From: Chloroflexota bacterium
GTDB lineage: Bacteria; Chloroflexota; Dehalococcoidia; Lucifugimonadales; UBA3495
Length of the DNA: 8,919 nucleotides
Direction of reading: 5' to 3'
Assembly (NCBI GenBank): GCA_022561675.1
Contig: JADFQT010000095.1
Location: 1-8,919, forward strand
Shown in pieces: positions 1 through 5,131 of this stretch. How positions within the stretch are numbered: the first letter of the stretch is position 1; each line of letters opens with the position of its first letter. The notes under the pieces were generated by a model. That model ran no database searches. It was not told the DNA's origin and worked only from the letters and a program-made list of their open reading frames with translations. Made by a program: the position numbers and the translations under genes.

Positions 1-60
1 AACTCTGTCTCGGATGTCGATGGCAACACCAGGACATTTGTCGGGGCTATGGGTCAATGA
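1..60 (+). other. possible 3' end of an unidentified ORF
   Basis: Frame 1 is open from the window edge and ends at TGA 58-60, giving 19 residues ending in TFVGAMGQ. The opposite strand is also open here, so the strand is not certain. The stretch is too short to identify and could be chance. No terminator is visible just downstream. Confidence 0.15.
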
Positions 61-62
61 TG

Positions 63-518
63 TTAAATACAACATGCATTCTTAACCTCGTTGAAGATTT
101 CACTGGGCAGACGGGCATGATACCAGATTCGTCCCACTCCGGTCCGGTGGCATTGCCGTAGATGAGTGATTGCGGTCCTCAATCGGAACGGCCACATCCG
201 ACCCTTGGGCTGCAAAGACCGGGCAATGAGCGCTCTTTGGATCACGTCCTGGAAGAACGGTGTCCGGGTATCATCGGTGTTTAACTCGGTTAGCCTCGGG
301 CGCCCGACCTCAACCACGGTGTGCGGACTCTGGGGCCGCCCGTCATCTGCATCCCAGATATCGAACCCGGGGGAGAAGTTAACGACTCGCCGCCCTAGGT
401 AATAACCCGAGCCCTAGAACGGGCCCGTTCTTTCATCTGCGGCCGGTATCCTTTTTCCTGGTCTTACGAGTTCTCTAGCCGTTGTAATCACGTCCGAGAG
501 ATCCTGTTCGCATCTCAT
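63..518 (-). pseudogene. amber-interrupted reading frame, unidentified
   Basis: From ATG 516-518 the minus strand reads 34 residues (MRCEQDLSDV... to ...TGPF), meets TAG at 414-416, and then stays open for 116 more codons to TAA at 63-65. Both sides look protein-like, for example DIWDADDGRPQSPHTVVEVG after the stop and FFQDVIQRALIARSL further on. Without the amber codon this would be one protein of about 151 residues. I do not recognise the family. No clear ribosome binding site precedes the ATG or the later GTG at 315-317. The overlapping plus-strand ORF (166-402) is less protein-like and I treat it as a shadow. The options are a decayed gene, an intact shorter gene from the GTG (84 residues), or chance. 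The amber codon is seen directly; the decay is inferred. Confidence 0.3.
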
Positions 519-583
519 TGGCTTCTTTGGCGGCTAATTGCCACCGGTATTATTGCTACGCCGGTTTCTTCCCGTCGACCTAG

Positions 584-1621
584 CTAACTGCGGCCCATCT
601 GGTTGATGGTGTGAATCATCTGCGTCAGCCGGCTGGCGCTCCGTTCGTTGTAGGAAAAGGAGATTCGGGGTTTTTGTAGCAGATGCGGCTCATCTTTTTC
701 CGCTCTCAGCGGCTTCGTTGGGCGCACCTCCCCCTTCCGAATAATATCGCCAAAGGAATTGGAGAGCTCCCTAATCTGGTCCATGGGGAGCTCTTTTTCC
801 AGTCTAACCACCAATTTGTCCCTTACCTTTCTCATAGAGTGATAAGTGGAATAAAAGTGACAGATCCAGTCTACTGCCTCCTGTGGGGAGTGGACGATCT
901 TGTAAAGATCCAGGTCCTGTTGAGAGATCAGCCCTCTTTTCAGCAGCTGATCTTTGACGAACCCTTCCCAACTCTCCCAGTAATCTTCTCCTGGAAGCTC
1001 TATCAGTACCAGCGGCATGGGCTGCGCTTTGCCGGTCTGAAGCAATGTAAGGGTCTCGAAACCTTCATCGTGGGTGCCAAAGCCGCCCGGAAATAGAGCC
1101 ACGGCGTCGGCCTCCATCATGAAGAACAGCTTCCGGATGAAAAAGAATCTGAAAGTGATCAGTTTCGGATCCTCGGAAATGATCTCGTTGGCCCCTTGCT
1201 CAAAGGGCAGCAAGATGTTGGCTCCAAAACTATTTTTGGCTCCGGCGCCCACGTTGCCCGCTTTCATGATTCCGTCGGCGGCTCCGGTTATAACCATAAA
1301 GCCCTTCTCAACCGACATGTGGGCGAACTCCTTCGCGGCCTGATAGTAGGGGTCGCTTGAGGGAGTCCTGGCTGAACCGAAGATAGACACCTTCCTGAGT
1401 TTCCTGTAAGGCCGGAACACTCGGGCCGCGTAGCGAAACTCTTCCATAGCCCGATTGATTATTTTCAAGTCCAGGGTTTCCAGGTCATCTCGTTTGAACT
1501 TAAGCGCGTTAAGCAGAACCTCCTTGTGCAGCCAGGCTCGAAGGTCTCCTTCAGTGACGTTGCAGATTTGCTCAACCTGCTCCAGCACATCTTGTGTTGT
1601 GTTCAGTTTCATTTCAACCAT
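584..1621 (-). CDS. LOG-family protein (nucleotide 5'-monophosphate phosphoribohydrolase-like)
   Basis: About 345 residues, with a Rossmann-like core of the LOG / lysine-decarboxylase-like family. The core opens with FGSARTP (about residues 81-87). It continues with the nucleotide-binding loop TGAADGIMKAGN (112-123), an Arg-Lys pair (163-164), and the family signature PGGFGTHDE (178-186). Characterised relatives hydrolyse the N-glycosidic bond of nucleoside monophosphates (cytokinin-activating LOG, bacterial PpnN) and are cytosolic. The protein is longer than stand-alone LOG (about 190-220 residues), with a helical N-terminal extension of about 75 residues and a charged C-terminal tail, so substrate preference cannot be read from the motif. 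The start is uncertain. The longest frame begins at ATG 1681, but that codon lies inside a REP-like palindrome, so I prefer ATG 1621; ATG 1612 is also possible. None has a clear Shine-Dalgarno. The gene stands alone and shares no operon with its neighbours. Confidence 0.85.
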   Translation of the reverse strand: MVEMKLNTTQDVLEQVEQICNVTEGDLRAWLHKEVLLNALKFKRDDLETLDLKIINRAMEEFRYAARVFRPYRKLRKVSIFGSARTPSSDPYYQAAKEFAHMSVEKGFMVITGAADGIMKAGNVGAGAKNSFGANILLPFEQGANEIISEDPKLITFRFFFIRKLFFMMEADAVALFPGGFGTHDEGFETLTLLQTGKAQPMPLVLIELPGEDYWESWEGFVKDQLLKRGLISQQDLDLYKIVHSPQEAVDWICHFYSTYHSMRKVRDKLVVRLEKELPMDQIRELSNSFGDIIRKGEVRPTKPLRAEKDEPHLLQKPRISFSYNERSASRLTQMIHTINQMGRS

Positions 1622-1675
1622 AAGTGCATTAGAGCCTGTGTTCAAAGATATCCGGGCATAGCATAATTCCCGGCA

Positions 1676-1762
1676 CGTCATTCCGGCGCAGGCCGGAATC
1701 CAGCGTCATCTACCCATCAACCAGGGGGCGGCATCTGGGCTCCGGCTTTCGCCGGAGCGACG
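1676..1762. repeat. REP-like pair of inverted palindromes
   Basis: Two 28-nt elements lie head-to-head, at 1676-1703 and 1735-1762. Each is a hairpin with perfect 8-bp arms and a 4-nt loop: ATTCCGGC/GCCGGAAT (1680-1687 and 1692-1699), and GCTCCGGC/GCCGGAGC (1739-1746 and 1751-1758). When the second is reverse-complemented they match at 22 of 28 positions, and both keep the outer CGTC and CCAG ends. The arrangement, two inverted palindromes about 31 nt apart, resembles REP doublets or REPIN-type mobile units common in bacterial intergenic DNA. It sits just upstream of the LOG gene and overlaps its longest possible start. Confidence 0.7.
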
Positions 1763-1856
1763 AATACACCGCCACCGGGCCCATCGATGCTTTTGACACA
1801 GGCATCTTAGGTGTGATCGGGATAGTTGAGGTTCCTGATTACTAGCCGGGGCAATG

Positions 1857-1887
1857 GATAATTACCGGGTTTTAATTATCGGGTTTT
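1857..1887. repeat. 14-bp tandem repeat with embedded inverted repeat
   Basis: AATTACCGGGTTTT (1860-1873) is followed directly by AATTATCGGGTTTT (1874-1887), 13 of 14 identical. The same stretch contains a perfect 8-bp inverted repeat, GATAATTA (1857-1864) and TAATTATC (1873-1880), around an 8-nt loop. It is AT-rich against its surroundings and lies in the LOG-Rieske intergenic region. It could be a regulator site; no known box is recognised. Confidence 0.4.
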
Positions 1888-1983
1888 ATCTTCGCCACTC
1901 GCTTCTAGCCGTCTCACCGCCGGCCTGCCCGGCATTGCTGATTCCTAGAGCCGCCAAACGGGTCGGAGCAGGCCTTTGGGGAT

Positions 1984-2011
1984 TTCCTGGTTTGGCCCAG
2001 TGACATATAAT
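1984..2011 (+). promoter_or_regulatory. candidate promoter of the Rieske ferredoxin gene
   Basis: A perfect -10 hexamer TATAAT lies at 2006-2011, about 110 nt before the TTG start. The -35 is poor (TTCCTG at 1984-1989 with a 16-nt spacer), so the promoter may need an activator or be weak. The last four bases of the -10 form the start of a 12-bp inverted-repeat arm. Confidence 0.4.
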
Positions 2012-2065
2012 AGGTAGCCAGGGGTACCCCGCCCCGACCCAGGCCGGGTCGCCGGCTACCTATTA
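2008..2065. repeat. large branched inverted repeat (three-way-junction fold)
   Basis: Perfect 12-bp outer arms TAATAGGTAGCC (2008-2019) and GGCTACCTATTA (2054-2065) enclose two smaller palindromes. These are GGGGTACCCC (2021-2030) and CGACCC/GGGTCG (2035-2040 and 2046-2051) around a 5-nt loop. The whole folds as a closing stem with two side hairpins. There is no T-tract, so it is not a simple terminator. It overlaps the candidate -10 box and would lie at the very 5' end of the Rieske mRNA. It could be a palindromic repeat element, an operator or a leader structure. Confidence 0.6.
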
Positions 2066-2123
2066 AGAGATGAGGTTCCCGTTGCGTTAATGAATCCGCC
2101 AATAGTGGTTAAGGAGGAGAGAC

Positions 2124-2447
2124 TTGGCTGATACGGACTTTGTGAAAGTAGCCGAAGTGGGTGAGATTTCCCCGGGTGACATGAAAACGGTGAAGGTAGG
2201 CAATGAGGAAATTCTGCTGGTAAACGTAGACGGCAACATCCACGCCTGCGATGACGTCTGCACTCACTCTTACGCCTCCCTCTCGGAAGGAGACCTAGAC
2301 GGGGAGGAAGTTCAGTGCCCGCTGCACGGAGCGATATTTAATGTCACCAGCGGAGAGGTGGTAACACCCCCGGCGGTGGAGGCATTGAGAATGTTCGAGG
2401 TTCGTATAGAAGGCTCCGATATCCTGGTGGGCCCGGCGAAGGGCTGA
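2124..2447 (+). CDS. Rieske-type [2Fe-2S] ferredoxin
   Basis: A 107-residue single-domain Rieske protein. The cluster ligands are visible as C46-x-H48 and C65-x2-H68, separated by 16 residues, within the loops CTHSYASL and CPLHGAIFNV. The length and the absence of a signal peptide or membrane anchor fit the soluble ferredoxin-like group (the ferredoxin component of ring-hydroxylating oxygenases, or the NirD-like small subunit) rather than the bc1/b6f Rieske subunit. It would carry one electron at a time in the cytosol. The start is TTG at 2124, chosen because a strong Shine-Dalgarno AAGGAGGAG (2111-2119) sits 4 nt upstream and no ATG fits. No oxygenase or reductase gene is adjacent, so its partner is unknown. 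It converges with lepB across a 68-nt gap (2448-2515) in which I see no strong terminator. Confidence 0.93.
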   Translation: MADTDFVKVAEVGEISPGDMKTVKVGNEEILLVNVDGNIHACDDVCTHSYASLSEGDLDGEEVQCPLHGAIFNVTSGEVVTPPAVEALRMFEVRIEGSDILVGPAKG

Positions 2448-2515
2448 CACGGCGGCTGGAGCGGCAGTCACAAAGCTGGCCCAGGGAGTAGCCTGGTAAG
2501 GGCGCGGCGGTAACC

Positions 2516-3091
2516 CTACGGGAGCAGAGTCCAGCTGGAGAGCGGCCAGTAAACTATCCAAACCTTGCCCAAAATATTCTCTTCCGGCACATTCCATCCC
2601 TTTCGAGAGTCAGTGCTCCCCGGCCGGTTATCTCCCAAGACGAAATACTCCTTTCTACCCATCTTTCGTTCGGACATGTTGCTGGTGTCCTGAGCGACAA
2701 TATAGGGTTCCGATAAGGCCGCTCCGTTGACCAAAACCGTCCCCTCTTTAATGGAAATCCTATCCCCAGGGACGCCGATCACTCGCTTGACGAAGTCCCT
2801 TTTCGGGTCTACCGGATAGTGGAAGACGATAACCTCGCCCCGCTCGGGAGGGTGGATCGCGAAGCTCTCCCGGTTTTGATTGACTCGCCAGAAGGGGATG
2901 ATCCTGGAGAGACGTTCCTGGTCGATCTTGAAATAGACCACCTTGTTTACCAGCAAGAACTGCCCGTGCCCCAGGGTGGGGTTCATGCTGGGACCATCGA
3001 CCTTGAAGTTTTGGACGCTGGTCTGAATGATCAGAAAAACGACCAGGGCCAGCAGCACAGCTTCTAAAAATTCTCTAGCTACGCCCGACAT
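2516..3091 (-). CDS. lepB: signal peptidase I
   Basis: A 191-residue type I signal peptidase (S26 family) that cuts signal peptides from exported proteins on the outer face of the cytoplasmic membrane. One N-terminal transmembrane helix spans about residues 8-27. The nucleophile Ser35 lies in the box PSMNPTL and the general-base Lys102 in FVKRVIGVPGD. The C-terminal box GDNRPGSTDSR is at 153-163. All conserved boxes of the family are present and the length is normal for the compact Gram-positive-type enzyme with one membrane anchor. The ATG at 3091 has only a weak, distant GAAGG upstream. The gene is divergent from the ECF sigma factor and convergent with the Rieske gene, so it is probably monocistronic. 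A sigma70-like promoter lies about 110 nt upstream. Confidence 0.95.
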   Translation of the reverse strand: MSGVAREFLEAVLLALVVFLIIQTSVQNFKVDGPSMNPTLGHGQFLLVNKVVYFKIDQERLSRIIPFWRVNQNRESFAIHPPERGEVIVFHYPVDPKRDFVKRVIGVPGDRISIKEGTVLVNGAALSEPYIVAQDTSNMSERKMGRKEYFVLGDNRPGSTDSRKGWNVPEENILGKVWIVYWPLSSWTLLP

Positions 3092-3200
3092 TTCATTCAG
3101 CTGAAACCTTCCGCTCGAAGTTCTGGAACCAGCACACCAGAGGATGTAAGATCACCTATCCGGCAATATACATGGGCCGAAAAAGGGGTGTCTCACTTCA

Positions 3201-3228
3201 ATTATATCATTGGGCCTTCTAAAGACAA
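3201..3228 (-). promoter_or_regulatory. candidate sigma70-type promoter of lepB
   Basis: On the minus strand a perfect -10 TATAAT (3201-3206) is preceded by TTGTCT (3223-3228, 4 of 6 to consensus) with a 16-nt spacer. Transcription would start near 3194 and leave a leader of about 100 nt before lepB. Confidence 0.5.
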
Positions 3229-3392
3229 CGGCGGTACCAGCCAGCTACAGGCCAAAGTTGGCCGGCACCCCCGGGCGCTTTCCTCCCCAATAGCTCGCTC
3301 AACCCCCTCAGCATAGCGGGGGATATCGCCGCCCTGGACAAACCGGCAACGTTGGATGCACAATGCTGGGGCGGTGCAAGCAGCGCCGGGCC

Positions 3393-3487
3393 TGCGATGG
3401 TGCCGGGCCCGCGATGGTGCCGGACCCGCGATGGTGCCGGACCCGCGATGGTGCCGGACCCGCGATGGTGCCGGACCCGCGATGGTG
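3393..3487. repeat. 17-bp tandem repeat, 5.6 copies, at the sigma-factor start
   Basis: The unit is CGCGATGGTGCCGGACC. Four exact copies (3410-3426, 3427-3443, 3444-3460, 3461-3477) are preceded by one copy with two changes (3393-3409) and followed by a 10-nt partial copy (3478-3487). Each unit carries ATGGTG. Because 17 is not a multiple of three, successive ATGs fall in different frames; only those at 3431 and 3482 are in frame with the sigma factor. There are no spacers, so this is not a CRISPR array. Confidence 0.95.
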
Positions 3488-4033
3488 ATGGAACAGCAGG
3501 TAGAACGGCAATTTGAAGAAATCGTAGCAGAATACGGTGACTTCGTTTATAACCTGGCCTACCGGGTCTTGGGGAACACAGCGGACGCCGAGGATGCCGC
3601 CCAGGACGCCTTTCTGGCCGCTTACCGCAACTTCTCCAGGTTCCGCGGCGAATCCAAAGTGAGCACCTGGTTATACCGAATTGCGGTCAACGCTGCGTTG
3701 ATGAAGCTCCGTCGAGACCGTCCCAGGAATTTTCTCACGCAGACGGGCTACGACGACATGCAGCTAGTCAGTCCTACCGACGGTCCGGAAAGGTTGGCGC
3801 TGAACAGCGAGCTTCGGGAGCATTTGGAGCGGGGATTGGATCTGCTGCCCGAAAACCTGAAGACGCCGGTGATTCTGCGGGATGTTCAGGGGCTCAGCAA
3901 CGAAGAGGCTGCCGAGGTGCTGGAGATTTCCATTTCCTCACTGAAGGCGCGGCTCCATCGGGGGCGGGTTCTGCTCCGGAAGTACCTGCACCCCTACATT
4001 GAGCAAACCCAGGACCAAACCCGCCGGGAATAG
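3488..4033 (+). CDS. ECF-type RNA polymerase sigma factor (sigma-70 family, RpoE-like)
   Basis: 181 residues with the two-domain ECF layout. Region 2 covers about residues 8-76: DAEDAAQDAFLAAY at 33-46 is the core-binding segment and STWLYRIAVN at 59-68 is region 2.4, which reads the -10. Region 4 covers about 117-166, with a helix-turn-helix in SNEEAAEVLEISISSLKARL that reads the -35. It directs core polymerase to a stress or envelope regulon in related systems; the signal here is unknown. The frame is open upstream to ATG 3356, but the extra 44 residues come mostly from a 17-bp tandem repeat and look nothing like a sigma factor, so I start at ATG 3488; ATG 3482 is equally possible. No Shine-Dalgarno precedes either. 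No zinc-finger anti-sigma gene follows, unlike many ECF loci. Confidence 0.9.
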   Translation: MEQQVERQFEEIVAEYGDFVYNLAYRVLGNTADAEDAAQDAFLAAYRNFSRFRGESKVSTWLYRIAVNAALMKLRRDRPRNFLTQTGYDDMQLVSPTDGPERLALNSELREHLERGLDLLPENLKTPVILRDVQGLSNEEAAEVLEISISSLKARLHRGRVLLRKYLHPYIEQTQDQTRRE

Positions 4034-4040
4034 TGATTCC

Positions 4041-4178
4041 GGTGGCCGGCCACCCGCTGTAGACCTTCGTTGTGGACCTTCAGGGAGTCGCATGGGGTGT
4101 TAAGAAACACCCTCCCCTTAACAAGGGGAGAAGCCGGGTTCTTCCCTCACTCTTTGTGTCACCCTTGCCAAGAGTGAG
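4041..4178. repeat. hairpin-rich intergenic region
   Basis: The gap between the sigma factor and korB holds three inverted repeats in addition to the terminator. They are a perfect 14-bp palindrome GGTGGCCGGCCACC (4041-4054), CTCCCCTT/AAGGGGAG with a 3-nt loop (4112-4119 and 4123-4130), and CTCACTCTT/AAGAGTGAG with a 15-nt loop (4146-4154 and 4170-4178). None has a T-tract on the plus strand, so none is a convincing terminator of the sigma gene by itself. The open frame through here (from GTG 4072) shows no protein-like character. Confidence 0.5.
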
Positions 4179-4202
4179 AAACCAGCCTTACGGACACCTT
4201 CC

Positions 4203-4237
4203 ACAAAACAGCACCCCGGCAGATGGGCCGGGGTGCT
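4203..4237 (-). terminator. Rho-independent terminator of korAB
   Basis: A perfect 10-bp stem AGCACCCCGG/CCGGGGTGCT (4210-4219 and 4228-4237) has an 8-nt loop. Reading on the minus strand it is followed at once by GTTTTGTGG. It lies about 28 nt past the korB stop codon. On the plus strand the stem is followed by TTCAGTTCAT, so it may also slow transcripts from the sigma gene. Confidence 0.7.
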
Positions 4238-4264
4238 TCAGTTCATATGAGCTTTTGATCCGGG

Positions 4265-5131
4265 CTAGAGCTCGTAGCTATCCAGCGTCTCTTGCATCGT
4301 CCTCTGCCTAGCCCTGCCTCGCATCTCCTCCATCCTGGCGTCCAGAGAAGGACGGTCTGCATCTTCGTAGATTACGCCCAGGGGAAGGCCGCGTCGCTGC
4401 AAAAGCGCGTAGGCTGCCATTTTATCCGACTTGTCATGGTCCTCCGGAACGTCCCAAATCAGGGGCTCGATACCCTTTTTGGGGTTGCCCTTGAGCATTT
4501 CGAAGGTGTCGTTATACGTGGTGCAGGGGGACTGAACGTGCACCATGGCGAAGCCCTCGTGGTTCATCCCCTGGGTGATCAGCTGGGTCAGCTCCCGGGG
4601 CTTACCGGAGAAGCCGGCGGCTATGAAAGAAACGCCCATGGTGAGGTAGAGCTCCAGGGGATCGGCTTCCGCCTCCATCTTGCCATAAGGGGTTGAGCTG
4701 GTGATCTCTCCCAGCTTGGTGGTGGGCGAACTCTGGCCCTTGGTCAGGCCATAGACGCCATTATCCATTATCACCGCACAAATGTTCAGGTTGCGCGCCG
4801 CCTGGGGAGCGATGTGCTCGCCGCCGATGCTCAGAAAATCGCCGTCTCCCGCCACCACCAAGACGTTCAACTCCGGCCTGGCCATCTTGACTCCCATGGC
4901 CACCGGCAGAGTACGGCCGTGGATGCCGTGGAATCCGTAGGGCTGGGCCCCCTCCAGAAGATGCACCAAATTCCCGGAACAGCCGATTCCGGCCACAACC
5001 ACGTTATTTTCCATCGGCAGGCCGGTCTCTTCCAGCCGGTTAATCATGGCGGATTCAATGGACCGTCGTACTCCAAAGTCGCCGCAGCCCGGGCACCACT
5101 TGAAGTCGTACTCTGGATTCTTCTTGCTCAT
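4265..5131 (-). CDS. korB: 2-oxoacid:ferredoxin oxidoreductase, beta subunit
   Basis: 288 residues, the thiamine-diphosphate-binding beta subunit of a 2-oxoacid:ferredoxin oxidoreductase. The thiamine and Mg2+ site is GDGD (95-98) followed by N124, Y127 and T130-KGQ. Cysteines C13 and C16 (WCPGCG), C51 (GCSG) and C203 (SPCTT) are placed as the four ligands of the single [4Fe-4S] cluster of this subunit type. With KorA it converts a 2-oxoacid plus CoA and oxidised ferredoxin to acyl-CoA, CO2 and reduced ferredoxin, reversibly, in the cytosol. The substrate (2-oxoglutarate, pyruvate or broad) cannot be fixed from motifs; the kor name follows the usual annotation of this architecture. The ATG at 5131 overlaps the korA stop by ATGA, and a GGAAGGAGA site lies about 10 nt upstream, so the two genes are translationally coupled. 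Confidence 0.93.
   Translation of the reverse strand: MSKKNPEYDFKWCPGCGDFGVRRSIESAMINRLEETGLPMENNVVVAGIGCSGNLVHLLEGAQPYGFHGIHGRTLPVAMGVKMARPELNVLVVAGDGDFLSIGGEHIAPQAARNLNICAVIMDNGVYGLTKGQSSPTTKLGEITSSTPYGKMEAEADPLELYLTMGVSFIAAGFSGKPRELTQLITQGMNHEGFAMVHVQSPCTTYNDTFEMLKGNPKKGIEPLIWDVPEDHDKSDKMAAYALLQRRGLPLGVIYEDADRPSLDARMEEMRGRARQRTMQETLDSYEL

Noticed and set aside
543..565. Terminator of the LOG gene
   Set aside because: Only a 5-bp stem with a 13-nt loop, and no T-run on the minus strand.
683..1096. Plus-strand 137-codon frame inside the LOG gene
   Set aside because: Antisense shadow of the conserved LOG domain; no ribosome binding site or recognisable protein.
1914..2102. Minus-strand 62-codon ORF in the region before the Rieske gene
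   Set aside because: It translates the branched inverted repeat and has no family features or ribosome site.
2481..2496. Terminator between the Rieske gene and lepB
   Set aside because: A 5-bp CCAGG/CCTGG stem without a T-tract on either strand is too weak.
3356..3487. N-terminal extension of the sigma factor to ATG 3356
   Set aside because: The added 44 residues are mostly translated tandem repeat (RWCRARDGAGPAMV type) and are absent from the sigma fold.
3393..3487. CRISPR array
   Set aside because: The 17-bp units are contiguous with no spacers, and no cas gene is present.
4112..4130. Terminator of the sigma gene
   Set aside because: The 8-bp hairpin has no T-tract on the plus strand.
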